Notes: generated by a model from the letters alone, not told the origin. DNA of 64,000 bases from Streptomyces sp. NBC_01803 (GCF_035917415.1 NZ_CP109073.1:3370501-3434500); one strand, 5' to 3'; counted from the stretch's first letter, positions 53,709 through 63,334 are shown. Made by a program: numbers and translations.

Positions 53709-56381
53709 GTGGCAGGGCGGGACCTTCAAACGTTGTTCAGCTCGAACGACCGGAGTATCGCCGCCAGTGAGGCGTTCACGAACCGACAGGCACAGTGGCA
53801 GGCCGTAACGGCCGGCCTCGCCGAGCACATACGGCACGTGACCTGTGCGGACTTCGACGTGGAGGACTTGGAAGCTCCCCGCCGCAACATCCTCGTGTTC
53901 CACGGTGTGGGCGGGATCGGCAAGTCCACGCTCTCCCGCAAGATCGAGGCATCGCTAGCCCACAGCGAGCACCGCCCGGCGCAATGGGAATCGCCGTCCC
54001 ACCCCGAGGAGCGGACTCTGCCGGTCCGTATCGATCTCGCGCGCGCCGCGGGCATGGATTTCGAACGCGTCATCCTCACCATCCGTCTTGCCGTAGCCGC
54101 GCTCGACCGGCCGATGCCCGCCTTCGACCTCGCCCTGCGCCGCTACTGGGAGCACAACCACCCGGGCGAACCGATCGAGGACCACCTGCGCCGGGGCGGG
54201 CTGCTGAGCCGCTTCAGCGCCGCTGCCGGCCTGCCCCAGCAGATGCAGTCCGCCCTCAGCGATGTCGCCCAGGCCCTGTTCCTGCCCGGCACAGTCGGCA
54301 GTGCGCTCGGGCACGGGGCCGGAGCGCTCATCAAGGCGTTACGCGAACGACGCCAGTCCGTACGCGCCCTCGCCGGCTGCTCTCGCCTGGCCGACCTCCT
54401 GGAGGCCGAGCCCGACCTGGAAGCCCTCAGCTTCTACCCGCACCTCCTCGCCTGGGACTTGGCCCAAATCCCGGCCGGCAAGGTCGCACTACCTGTGATC
54501 CTGCTGGACACCTTCGAGGACACCGGCGACCGCACACACCGCGATTTCGAGCGCCTGCTCCAGCGCGTCGTGTGGCTGATGCCCAACGCGTTCTTCGTCG
54601 TCACCGGGCGCAACCGCCTCCAGTGGGCGGAGACGATCCTGCAAGGGCAACTCGACTGGACCGGGCCGAACGCCTGGCCCGGTCTCGCAGCCGACACGGC
54701 ACATGGGGGGCGAGCTGTATCGGGCCGTCAGGTCCTGATCGGCGACTTCTCTCCCGAAGACTGCGAGGACTACCTGGTCCGCAGGCTGAGCCGCGACGGG
54801 CAGCCGCTGATCGACGAACCGGTCCGCCGGATCATCACCGAGCGCTCGCATGGGCTGCCTCTGCACCTGGACCTGTCGGTCATGCGCTACCTGGAACTCC
54901 GACGCGGCGGCGGACAGCCGCAGGTCACCGACTTCGACCACGACTTCCCCGCCCTGATCGCCCGTACCCTCAGCGACTTGACCACCGAGGAACGCCACGT
55001 GCTCCGCTCGGTCAGCCTGCTCAGCGCATTCTCCGTACCCCTGGCCACCCAAGCCGCCGGCATGGACCACGACGCGCCCGCCCTACGGCTGACCGAGCGC
55101 CCCTTCATCCGGGAGTCCTTCTCCGGCGTGTGGCCCTTCCATGTCCACGACCTGATCCGCTCCGCCATTCGCAACGCGGACGACGGCAGTGACGACCGCT
55201 GGTCGGACCAGGACTGGCAGCGCGCGGCCCAACGCGCCTTCCACGCCCTGGAATCACAGTGGCGCCAGGACCTGCGACACGATCGCGCCGTCCTGGTCGG
55301 CTGTCTCCAGCAAGGACTTCTCCTCGCACGGGACTTCCGTCTCGATCTCGACTGGCTCGCCGATGCCGCATTCCAGTACGTAGGGGACTCCGTCTGGGAA
55401 CCGCTGGCGCTTCCCGCCGCCGATGCCACGTCGTCAGGTGGCCTGCAGACCGCGGCGGACGCCCTGGTGGAAACGCTGAGCGCCATCGCCCGGCGCCAGC
55501 ACGAGCACCGTGAACGCACGTCCAGTCGGCTCTCAGCCGTCCTCACATCGGAGCTGCTCCCCGATGACCTCGTCGAACTGGCCACGTACTACCTGGCGAA
55601 GGCCCAGCGAGACCTCGGGCTGACCGACGCTTCGCGTCGCGGGATGCAGCGCGTCGCCTCAGCCGGGGGTCGGCTCGCTTCCGCGGCTCGGCGCGGCCTG
55701 GCACACCTGAGCCGACTGTCCGGAGACTTCCCGACCGCGGTCGAAGCCGCGGGGAGGCTGGGCTGGGAGGGGCGGCACCATCGGGTGCTGGGAGACGTGT
55801 GGTGGGTGCAGGGCGACATGGAGCGGGCGGAAGCCGCCTACCTGGCAGGCCGGAGCGAAGCTGAGGAGCACGGTGTGGTCGGCGAGATCGCCATGGTGCA
55901 GGCGCATCTCGCCTTCGCCGTTTCCTTCTCCGATCCGCTTCGGGCCGATGACGAACTCGACCTCGCGGAAAGGCTGTTGTCCCACCTGAGCCTGCGCTCC
56001 AGCGTGATGACCGCTCGCATCGCCGTGCTCGTACGCGACGCCGGGTTCGCCGCCGACCTGCCCGGCCGGGCGGCCGTACTGCTCGCCGAAATCGGTGTCT
56101 CCGGCATTTCCTACGCCGCGGCGAAACTGCAACTGGCCCTGTGCTTCCACCACGCCGTCCTCGACGCCCAGGACGACCTCGCCACCGCGATCACCCGCCT
56201 GTGCGAACTCACGCAGAGCGGCGACTACGCCTACTACGTCGACATCGCCCACTTCATGGCCGGCCTTCCGCTTCCCGAGCACACCGCGCGAGCACGGTGG
56301 ATCGACGGAGAACAACAGACCCGCGAACGATGGCGCCACCTGGTTACGACACGTCGCAATCACCTCGCCACGACTCGTTAG
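53709..56381 (+). CDS. STAND-class NTPase with TPR-like C-terminus
   Basis: 890 aa, GTG start with AGGGGGAG just upstream. A ~55-residue lead precedes a P-loop NTPase: Walker A FHGVGGIGKSTL near 65-76, Walker B PVILLDTFED near 262, sensor VVTGRNRL near 297, GLPLHL motif near 380, a winged-helix-like region (about 420-480), then ~350 helical residues with TPR-like hairpins (AYLAGRSEAEEHGVVGEIAM). No catalytic effector domain is visible. Codon 211 is TTA (54339-54341). Likely a regulator or conflict sensor. Confidence 0.85.
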   Translation: MAGRDLQTLFSSNDRSIAASEAFTNRQAQWQAVTAGLAEHIRHVTCADFDVEDLEAPRRNILVFHGVGGIGKSTLSRKIEASLAHSEHRPAQWESPSHPEERTLPVRIDLARAAGMDFERVILTIRLAVAALDRPMPAFDLALRRYWEHNHPGEPIEDHLRRGGLLSRFSAAAGLPQQMQSALSDVAQALFLPGTVGSALGHGAGALIKALRERRQSVRALAGCSRLADLLEAEPDLEALSFYPHLLAWDLAQIPAGKVALPVILLDTFEDTGDRTHRDFERLLQRVVWLMPNAFFVVTGRNRLQWAETILQGQLDWTGPNAWPGLAADTAHGGRAVSGRQVLIGDFSPEDCEDYLVRRLSRDGQPLIDEPVRRIITERSHGLPLHLDLSVMRYLELRRGGGQPQVTDFDHDFPALIARTLSDLTTEERHVLRSVSLLSAFSVPLATQAAGMDHDAPALRLTERPFIRESFSGVWPFHVHDLIRSAIRNADDGSDDRWSDQDWQRAAQRAFHALESQWRQDLRHDRAVLVGCLQQGLLLARDFRLDLDWLADAAFQYVGDSVWEPLALPAADATSSGGLQTAADALVETLSAIARRQHEHRERTSSRLSAVLTSELLPDDLVELATYYLAKAQRDLGLTDASRRGMQRVASAGGRLASAARRGLAHLSRLSGDFPTAVEAAGRLGWEGRHHRVLGDVWWVQGDMERAEAAYLAGRSEAEEHGVVGEIAMVQAHLAFAVSFSDPLRADDELDLAERLLSHLSLRSSVMTARIAVLVRDAGFAADLPGRAAVLLAEIGVSGISYAAAKLQLALCFHHAVLDAQDDLATAITRLCELTQSGDYAYYVDIAHFMAGLPLPEHTARARWIDGEQQTRERWRHLVTTRRNHLATTR

Positions 56382-56437
56382 GCTTTCCACACATGCGCAG
56401 ATCGCTGGTCAACGAGGCGCGACTACGATCGCCGGTC

Positions 56438-57334
56438 ATGGGCTGGCTGGAGCGCACCGCGAAACTGAGGCAGTGGAGCAGAAGCGGGACCCGCGCTCCG
56501 CACAAGCCGTTGCTGTTGCTGTACGCCCTCGGTCGGTTCCAGCAGGATGCCGCTGGCGAACTGCGGTACAGCGCGGTGGAGGAGGATCTGCAGCGGCTGC
56601 TGACCGAGTACGGTCCGCCGAACAGGACGACTCCGGCCTACCCGTTCCACCACCTGGTGAGCGACGGCGTGTGGGAGGTGCGCACCGATCGCGGACCGGG
56701 CAGCCCCGGCAGTGGGGTGCGGGAGTTGCGGGCCGCGGGGGCCGCTGGGCGGCTGGCGCCGGAACTGCGGGCGGCGCTGCGGCGTGAGCCGGAGCTACTC
56801 GGCCGGATGGCACGAGTCCTACTCGACCTGCACTTCCCGCCCTCGCTCCACGGCGACCTGTGCGAATCCGTCGGTCTGGAGCTGGAGCCGGCGGAGACCG
56901 GAGCGCTCTCGGCCGCCGTGCGAAGGCGGCGGGATCCGCGGATGCGGGAGCGGGTCCTGACGGCCTACGAGTACCGGTGCGCCTTCTGCGGCTACGACGG
57001 CAGGATCGGCGCGGTGCCGGTCGGGCTGGAGGCCGCACACGTGCGCTGGTGGGCGTTCGACGGCCCCGACGACGTCGATAACGGACTCTGCCTGTGTTCC
57101 CTTCACCACAAGCTCTTCGACAAGGGCGTCCTCGGTGTCGGCGAGAGCCACCGCATCCTGGTCTCCCAGCGCTTCGTCGGCCACAGTCCCGCCGCCCGCG
57201 AACACGTCATCGCGCTCGCCGACCGACCACTCATCGGACCTCAGCCCGGCGCCCACCCCGTCGCCGCGATCCACCGTTCCTGGCACACCAGCCAGGTCTT
57301 CCACGGCAGCCCACGCCCTGCCACTGCCGCCTGA
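56438..57334 (+). CDS. phosphorothioate-DNA-dependent HNH restriction endonuclease (SBD-HNH, ScoMcrA/SprMcrA-like)
   Basis: 298 aa from the ATG at 56438 (family start; ATG 56393 possible). Sulfur-binding domain (about 1-150): WLERTAKLRQWSRSGTRAPH, KPLLLLYALGRFQ, YGPPNRTTPAYPFHHL. HNH domain (about 170-240): CAFCGYDG, LEAAHVRWW, DNGLCLCSLHHKLFD, with the two Cys pairs and catalytic His. The family senses the R-P phosphorothioate left by Dnd systems and cleaves nearby. No dnd genes are in the window, as expected. Confidence 0.92.
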   Translation: MGWLERTAKLRQWSRSGTRAPHKPLLLLYALGRFQQDAAGELRYSAVEEDLQRLLTEYGPPNRTTPAYPFHHLVSDGVWEVRTDRGPGSPGSGVRELRAAGAAGRLAPELRAALRREPELLGRMARVLLDLHFPPSLHGDLCESVGLELEPAETGALSAAVRRRRDPRMRERVLTAYEYRCAFCGYDGRIGAVPVGLEAAHVRWWAFDGPDDVDNGLCLCSLHHKLFDKGVLGVGESHRILVSQRFVGHSPAAREHVIALADRPLIGPQPGAHPVAAIHRSWHTSQVFHGSPRPATAA

Positions 57335-57397
57335 CCGTCGAATCGTCGACTGCGCCCCACTAGTAAGGAGCGTGACACCAAGAGTATGGTCGCTTAT

Positions 57398-57676
57398 ATG
57401 GCGACGAAGAAGGTCACGGTGACGATCCCCGAGGATCTCCTGGACGAGATCCGCGCGGACGCGGCAGAGCGGGGCCTGTCGGCGTACGTCGCCGAGGCGC
57501 TGCGCTTCAAGCGCGACCGGGACCGGCTCCTGGAACTGGTCGACTGGCTGCAGGAAGAACACGGCCCCGTGACTGAGGACGAGCGTGTGGCAGCCCTCGG
57601 CGAGCTGGAGGATCTCGACGCCGAACACGAGAGGCGCCGCGTCTCCGGACAACACAACGCCGGAGAGGCTGCGTGA
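57398..57676 (+). CDS. ribbon-helix-helix (CopG-type) antitoxin
   Basis: 92 aa from the ATG at 57398 (57386 possible). KVTVTIPEDLLDEIRADAAE is an RHH strand-helix; an acidic helical tail to bind toxin follows. Its stop overlaps the toxin GTG, giving coupled synthesis and presumably autoregulation. Confidence 0.87.
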   Translation: MATKKVTVTIPEDLLDEIRADAAERGLSAYVAEALRFKRDRDRLLELVDWLQEEHGPVTEDERVAALGELEDLDAEHERRRVSGQHNAGEAA

Positions 57677-58098
57677 AGAAGCGAGTCGGTGAGCACGGGC
57701 AGAGGCCGCTCCGTGTCTTCGTCCTGGACTGTGAAGCTCTCTCCCGGGCCGTGCGCGGTGATCGGAGGATGATCGCCTGGCTCGACCTCGCGGCGCGAGG
57801 GGAGGCCGAAGTGGTGACGTCGCCGATGACCCTGGTCGAGGCGTACGACGGCAGAACGACCGAACAGCGCTGGGACTGGGTACTGTCCCGGCTCCAGGTC
57901 GCCGACATCGGGAAGGACGACGCCCGCCAGGCACGCCGGCTCCTGGCCGACGCCAAGTTGCACGGCCACAAGTACGCGATCGACGCCGTGCTCGCCGTGA
58001 TCGCGCGACAGCAAAAGGGACAGGTCACCGTCTTCACCTCGGACGTCGACGACTTGGAGAAGCTGGTCCCGGACACGATCGTCGTCAAGAAGGTGTGA
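57673..58098 (+). CDS. PIN-domain ribonuclease toxin (VapC-like)
   Basis: 141 aa, GTG start. PIN acidic residues in FVLDCEALSRAV (Asp), VTSPMTLVEAYDG (Glu), YAIDAVLAVIA (Asp) and VFTSDVDDLEKL (Asp). Likely a tRNA/rRNA endonuclease toxin held by the CopG-type antitoxin. Confidence 0.87.
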   Translation: MKKRVGEHGQRPLRVFVLDCEALSRAVRGDRRMIAWLDLAARGEAEVVTSPMTLVEAYDGRTTEQRWDWVLSRLQVADIGKDDARQARRLLADAKLHGHKYAIDAVLAVIARQQKGQVTVFTSDVDDLEKLVPDTIVVKKV

Positions 58099-58132
58099 CC
58101 CGACCCGCGCCCCTCAAGGGCCCGCAGCTGGG

Positions 58133-59502
58133 ATGGCACCAGCCCGGGAGCGGGACATCTGGTCCCCCGGGGTGACCGCAGTGACTCCGCACGCGCGTTA
58201 CTACGCTCTGCACGGGCTGATCGCGGCGCAAGCCAAGGTGGAGGACCTGACGGTCCTGGCCGCCCAGACTCTGCTTCGCCGCGCGGAGTGGCCTTGGCTG
58301 CCGTGTCGTTCGCGCATCATCCGCAGGCTCTGGAGTGGGTGCCGCGTGCTCATGGGGTCGATGCCCTGGCCCGGCGGCTGCACGCCGGGACGGTCGCCAT
58401 CTCCGAGGCCGAGGCCCCGGGCAAGGACGGGTACGTACGCAACTCGTGGGGTTTCTGGGGACCTTACGCCGGATCCGAAGTCGCGCTCGGCATCCTCGGT
58501 GCAGATCCTATGCCGGTTCCCGGACCGCGGCTCGAGACGACGGCACTGATGACGACGCCGAGGCCGTGGCAGTAGAGCACGACCCCGAGGCAGCCAGTGC
58601 CGAAGCGAGCAGTACCACCACCCTGCCCGACCTCCGGCAGGCCGACCAGGAAGTCCGCCGTAGATACCGGCGCTGGGTGGAGCGCCTCGTCGCCCTCGCT
58701 CGTCGTCCGGCTGACCCTGTGGACCGTCGCGGCAGGCGCCTGGCCTCCGGCACACACCGACTGGCTGTCGCTGCTCTCCCGGGCCGTCCGCGCACTGAAC
58801 CGAAACGATCTCCCCGAGCGGATCGAGCCCCAGGTCGGCAGCCTCGCCGCAGTCGCCCTCGCCGTGCTCCGAAGCCACGCCCCACGCTACGAGATCACCC
58901 CTGAGACACTCGCCTTCAACGAAGCCTCCCAGGCAGTCGGCCACCTGCTTCCCGCAGTGGATTCCGCATACGTCACGGAGTACACGACGCTGCTCGACAC
59001 AGCCTTTGGCCCGGCCGTCGACCAGGCCGCCGTGTTCGATGTCGCGTCGGACGTCGTCCAGGACGATCCCCTCGCTGACGTCGTATGGTCCCTCGCCGAG
59101 AAGGGGCGCGACGTACACCGCCACGGACGACTCCTGCTCCATGTCACCGGCCGCTTCAGCAACCCCGCGCTGGTGGCACTCGAAGCAGTCGGCGCCGCCG
59201 AGGATGCGCCCCTGGTCGGGGCCTGGGCCGACTCGGGCTCGGACTCCGGCGGGGGAGCCTGGGCGCTGGTCGTCTGGCGTCGGCCCGACCTCATCGTGGT
59301 CGATGCCCGCCGGCCGATTCCTCTCTGGCGGCATTACCGGCTCACCGGACTGGTAGGCCCCAGAGCCCTCGCCGCGCAGCGCGGCTTCGAATCCGCTGCC
59401 TCCGTACCCCACGGCCCCCGCAACCAGCCCGTCGAACTGGCTCACAAAGTCCTGTCGGAGCTCCTGCTGACCGGGCCCCGGCCGCCACACTGCGAGCCAT
59501 AG
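58133..59502 (+). pseudogene. conserved hypothetical gene broken by three frameshifts
   Basis: Coding-like sequence passes through three frames: HARYYALHGLIAAQAKVEDL...LLRRAE; then ALAAVSFAHHPQALEWVPRA...VRNSWGFWGPYAGSEVAL (a single base missing near 58288); then DDAEAVAVEHDPEAASAEAS...RRYRRWVERLVALA (shift near 58530); then VVRLTLWTVAAGAWPPAHTD to the end (shift near 58700), an intact ~265-residue tail. Joined it would be a ~455-aa protein of unknown function. The last frame is open from 58597 and could yield a partial product. Confidence 0.7.
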
Positions 59503-59612
59503 CCCGCGGGCTACTCTGCATGCCCCTCCGGCAGGACACCGTGCCCACCAGCTACCGCTGACCACGATCCCCCGGATCTGTCTACGGCAAGGTGTGGGCG
59601 GAGAGTTGCTGT

Positions 59613-59978
59613 ATGCCCACACGGTCCGGATCCATCAATCTGGAGATCGAGGCCGAGTACTGGCGCCTGTTGGCGGCCGGGATGGGCGGGGTCGAGGCAT
59701 GCGAGCAGTTGGGGATCGGGCGGAAGACCGGCTACCGATGGCGGGCTGAGAGCACCGCGCGGCGCTCGGACTGCGGGCAGGGACACCTCGTCGACGCCGC
59801 GGTCTCTGCGGCCTCCGCGGCGCGCGGCGGCCGGGTCGCGGTCGCGGAGCACGCGATCCGGCAGGCGGGGATCACCATCGGCGTCCACGCGCTGAACCTC
59901 GGCCGCCCGCCGGCGGAGATCCTGGCCGGTGTCGGTGATCTCGCCGAGCGCATCGTGTCCGCGGGTGACGCGGGCTGA
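59613..59978 (+). pseudogene. IS30-type transposase N-terminal remnant
   Basis: From the ATG, EIEAEYWRLLAAGMGGVEAC and EQLGIGRKTGYRWRAE form the HTH_38-type domain of IS30 transposases. After ~residue 45 the sequence becomes unrelated (HLVDAAVSAASAARGGRVAV...), so only the DNA-binding start survives, fused to an unidentified tail. Marks the right edge of the accessory block. Confidence 0.75.
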
Positions 59979-60052
59979 TTCGCGGCACTGTTCCCACGTT
60001 GTTCAGCGGTGAACCATGGCGGTGGCCTCGCGGGGTCGGTTACGGTGAGCCG

Positions 60053-60583
60053 GTGGGTGACGAGCGGGTTGACGATACGTTCTCGCAGGAGCTGATCAGC
60101 TCGCTCATGGCGGCTTCCCGGCTGGTCGTGGCGATGTCCGCCCGGGCGCTGATCACCGTTGACGAGACGCTCACCTTGACGCTGCCGCAGTTGCGCGGAC
60201 TGGTCGTGCTCGACACGAGTGGGCCGGCCGCGCTCGGCGTGCTGGCCAGGGATCTGGGGGTGAGCGCCGCCACCGCCCTGCGCACCGTCGCGCGGCTGGA
60301 GGCGGCGGGGTTGGTCACGGGGCGGGTCGAGCCGGGCGGCGGACAGGAGGTCGTGCTGCGGCTGACGCCCGCCGGAACCGAGCTCGTGGCCCGTTTCCTC
60401 GCTCACCGGCGGCGTGAGATCGCCGTGCTGGTCGGTCGGCTGCCCGCCGAGGCGAGGCGTGGACTCACCGAGGGGCTGCGGGCGTTGACGGCCGTCGCGG
60501 ACGAGCCCGACCTGCCGATGGTGGCGCGCTTCAGCGATGTGCTGGCCGTGCCCGACGGCGGCGGCTCACGCGAGCACGCCTGA
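60053..60583 (+). CDS. MarR-family transcriptional regulator
   Basis: 176 aa from the GTG at 60053. Winged HTH: LTLTLPQLRGLVVLDTSGPA, LARDLGVSAATALRTVARLE, VTGRVEPGGGQEVVLRLTPA. No adjacent divergent gene; regulon unknown. Confidence 0.9.
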   Translation: MGDERVDDTFSQELISSLMAASRLVVAMSARALITVDETLTLTLPQLRGLVVLDTSGPAALGVLARDLGVSAATALRTVARLEAAGLVTGRVEPGGGQEVVLRLTPAGTELVARFLAHRRREIAVLVGRLPAEARRGLTEGLRALTAVADEPDLPMVARFSDVLAVPDGGGSREHA

Positions 60584-60738
60584 GCCGCACGGCCGGGAAG
60601 CCCGGCTCCGCGCGCGGAGCCGGCGCCTGTCGGTGCGGATCGGCTCGGTCACACGGGCCGGGAGCAGGCCGCCCTCCAGCGGGAGTCGGAGCGCACGGTG
60701 CGCCGGGCCCGGATTTCCGGCGCGCGTAGCATCCCGGC

Positions 60739-61632
60739 ATGGGATCGAACGGTGGCCGGTGGTTCCCGGCCGACTGGCCGGACCGCATCCGGGCCTTCGC
60801 GCGGGGCGAACTGGCCCCGGTGACGCCGCGCCCGGCCGCGACCGTGATGCTGCTGCGGGACGGCGCGGCCGGCCTGGAGGCGTACGTGCTGCGGCGCCGC
60901 GCGTCGATGGCGTTCGCGGGCGGGGCGTACGCCTATCCGGGCGGGGCCGTCGACCCGCGCGACGTGGCGGCGGTCGGCGCCGGGGGCGCGGCCGTGTGGG
61001 CGGCGGTCCGGGAGACGTTCGAGGAGGCCGGGGTGCTGCTGGCCGGGGCCTCGCCCGGCGAGATCGTCGCCGATGTCACCGGCGAGGACTGGGAGGCGGA
61101 CCGGGCGGCGCTGGTGGCGCGCGAGCTGTCGTTCACCGCGTTCCTGGCCCGGCGCGGCCTGACCGTGCGCACCGATCTGCTCGGGCCGTGGGCGCGGTGG
61201 ATCACCCCGGAGTTCGAGGAACGGCGGTACGACACATGGTTCTTCGTCGCCGCTCTGCCGCCGGGGCAGCGCGGCCGGAACGCCTCGACCGAGGCGGACC
61301 GCGCGGCGTGGCTCACCCCGCGCGAGGCGATCGACGGATACGAGCGCGGCGAGCTGCTGATGCTGCCGCCGACCATCGCGACGCTGCGCGAACTGGCGCC
61401 GTACGACACGGCGGCGCGGGCCCTGGCGGCGGCCACTGCCCCCGCCCGGGAGGCGACCGCCGCGCTGCCGGTCATGGCACGGGTCACACTCGTGGGAAAC
61501 GAGGTGGTGGTGAGCTGGCCGGGGTATGAGGAATTCGAACGGCGCGTGGCCGCGGCCGATCCGGCACCGAACGAGGGCCCGGCCGGGAGCCGGGCACGCA
61601 CGCGGTACCACGAGGGGGAGCGGGAATCATGA
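60739..61632 (+). CDS. NUDIX hydrolase
   Basis: 297 aa. GGAVDPRD followed by a ~20-residue insertion and VRETFEEAGVLLAG gives the Nudix helix with the REUXEE acidic residues. C-terminal extension of ~150 aa resembles the NUDT7/19-like group. Its stop overlaps the following ATG (ATGA), so coupled to the MBL hydrolase. Confidence 0.88.
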   Translation: MGSNGGRWFPADWPDRIRAFARGELAPVTPRPAATVMLLRDGAAGLEAYVLRRRASMAFAGGAYAYPGGAVDPRDVAAVGAGGAAVWAAVRETFEEAGVLLAGASPGEIVADVTGEDWEADRAALVARELSFTAFLARRGLTVRTDLLGPWARWITPEFEERRYDTWFFVAALPPGQRGRNASTEADRAAWLTPREAIDGYERGELLMLPPTIATLRELAPYDTAARALAAATAPAREATAALPVMARVTLVGNEVVVSWPGYEEFERRVAAADPAPNEGPAGSRARTRYHEGERES

Positions 61633-62540
61633 GCGAGTCACTCCCGACCGTCGGCGAGGAGGCCGATGAGGCCGACCAGGCCGGCGACGCCCCCGGGGCC
61701 GACGACGCCCCCGAGGCGGCCCCGGCGCCACCCGGACGGCCGAGGCCGGAGGCGCCCGACGGCCCGGTCACCGAGCGGGCCACCTGCGTGCTGGCGCCCA
61801 ACCCCTCCCCGATGACCCTGGACGGCACCAACACCTGGATCGTCGCCGAGCCCGGCTCGGACCTCGCGGTGGTCATCGATCCCGGCCCCGAGGACGAGGG
61901 ACATCTGCGCCGCGTCCTGAACACCGTGACGCGCGCCGGTCGTCGCGTGGCGCTGACGCTGCTGACGCACGGGCACCCGGACCACGCCGAGGGCGCCGTC
62001 CGCTTCGCCGAGCTGAGCGGCGCTCCCGTGCGGGCGCTCGACCCGGGGCTGAGGCTGGGCGACGAGGGCCTCGGCCAGGGGGACGTGATCAGGACGGGCG
62101 GCCTGGAGCTGCGCGTGGTGCCGACGCCCGGACACACGTCGGATTCGCTGTCGTTCCACGTCGTCGCGGACGCCGCGGTGCTGACCGGGGACACGGTGCT
62201 GGGCCGGGGCACCACCATCGTGGCGCACCCGGACGGCCGGCTCGGGGACTACCTGGACTCGTTGCGCAGGCTGCGCTCGCTGACCGTGGACGACGGCGTG
62301 CACACGGTGCTGCCGGGCCACGGCCCGGTCCTCAACGACGCCCAGGGCGCCATCGACTATTACCTGGTGCACCGAGCGAAGCGGCTGGCACAGGTGGAGA
62401 CGGCGGTGGAGGACGGGTTGCGCACGCCGGAGGCGGTGGTGGCGCACGTGTACGCGGACGTGGACCGGTCGCTGTGGCCGTGGGCCGAGCTGTCGGTGCG
62501 GGCCCAGCTCGACTACCTGCGCGAGCACGGGCTCCTTTGA
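61629..62540 (+). CDS. metallo-beta-lactamase-fold hydrolase (LACTB2-like)
   Basis: 303 aa. An acidic Ala/Pro-rich lead (~50 aa) precedes the MBL domain: LTHGHPDHAEGAV (HxHxDH metal motif), TPGHTSDSLSFHV, TGDTVLGRGTT, VLPGHGPV, then the C-terminal winged-helix-like domain (YYLVHRAKRLAQVETAVEDG, LWPWAELSVRAQLDYLREHG) of the LACTB2/endoribonuclease group. Conserved beside crp in streptomycetes. Confidence 0.92.
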   Translation: MSESLPTVGEEADEADQAGDAPGADDAPEAAPAPPGRPRPEAPDGPVTERATCVLAPNPSPMTLDGTNTWIVAEPGSDLAVVIDPGPEDEGHLRRVLNTVTRAGRRVALTLLTHGHPDHAEGAVRFAELSGAPVRALDPGLRLGDEGLGQGDVIRTGGLELRVVPTPGHTSDSLSFHVVADAAVLTGDTVLGRGTTIVAHPDGRLGDYLDSLRRLRSLTVDDGVHTVLPGHGPVLNDAQGAIDYYLVHRAKRLAQVETAVEDGLRTPEAVVAHVYADVDRSLWPWAELSVRAQLDYLREHGLL

Positions 62541-62597
62541 CGGCGCGGCTCCCGGGCGGCCCCGACCGCCGCCCGACACGTGGGTGTAGCACGCACA

Positions 62598-62641
62598 TGG
62601 CCCGTCCCGCCGATGCCCGAGAGGCGTGGCGGAACGGGCCA
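62598..62641. terminator. bidirectional terminator between MBL hydrolase and crp
   Basis: TGGCCCGTCCCGCC (62598-62611) pairs with GGCGGAACGGGCCA (62628-62641) with one mismatch, loop 16 nt, between two convergent stops. Confidence 0.75.
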
Positions 62642-62659
62642 GGTGTGCGAAGGGCCGGG

Positions 62660-63334
62660 TTAGCGGGAGCGGCGGGCCAGGCGCTCGATGTCGAGCAGGA
62701 TGACCGCGCGGGCCTCCAGCCGCAGCCAGCCCCGGGCGGCGAAGTCGGCCAGCGCCTTGTTCACCGTCTCGCGCGAGGCGCCCACGAGCTGGGCCAGCTC
62801 CTCCTGCGTGAGGTCGTGTACCACGTGGATGCCCTCGTCCGACTGCACGCCGAAGCGGCGCGAGAGGTCGAGCAGGGCCTTGGCGACCCGGCCCGGCACG
62901 TCGGAGAACACCAGGTCGGACATGCTGTCGTTGGTCCGGCGCAGCCGTCGGGCGACCGCGCGCAGCAGCGCGGCGGCGACCTCGGGGCGGGCGCTGAGCC
63001 AGGGTTGGAGGTCACTGTGGCCGAGGCCGAGCAGCCTCACCTCGGTGACCGCGGTGGCGGTGGCGGTGCGCGGTCCCGGGTCGAACAGGGACAGCTCCCC
63101 GATCAGCTCACCCGGACCGAGCACGGCCAGCATGTTCTCCCGGCCGTCGGGAGAGGTGCGGTGCAGCTTGACCTTGCCGTCGGTGACGACGTACAGCCGG
63201 TCGCCCGGGTCCCCTTCGTGGAAGAGGGTGTCACCACGGGCCAGCGTCACATCGGACATGGAGGCGCGCAGCTCAGCGGCCTGCTCATCATCGAGCGCCG
63301 CGAACAGCGGGGCTCGCCGCAGAACGTCGTCCAC
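62660..63334 (-). CDS. crp: cAMP receptor protein, Crp/Fnr family
   Basis: 224 aa from the GTG at 63334, chosen for GGAGAGGAAC upstream. Cyclic-nucleotide domain with GELIGELSLFDPGPRTATA phosphate-binding cassette, long dimer helix RPEVAAALLRAVARRLRRTN, and HTH LTQEELAQLVGASRETVNKA. Global regulator of germination and secondary metabolism in Streptomyces. Convergent with the MBL gene, adjacent to nth as in relatives. Confidence 0.95.
   Translation of the reverse strand: MDDVLRRAPLFAALDDEQAAELRASMSDVTLARGDTLFHEGDPGDRLYVVTDGKVKLHRTSPDGRENMLAVLGPGELIGELSLFDPGPRTATATAVTEVRLLGLGHSDLQPWLSARPEVAAALLRAVARRLRRTNDSMSDLVFSDVPGRVAKALLDLSRRFGVQSDEGIHVVHDLTQEELAQLVGASRETVNKALADFAARGWLRLEARAVILLDIERLARRSR

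Noticed and set aside
53564..59980. Direct repeat of the tRNA-Pro 3' end as an island att site
   Set aside because: I looked for the T-arm/acceptor sequence through the island to 60.0 kb and did not find a second copy, and there is no integrase gene; tRNA-borne integration is unproven.
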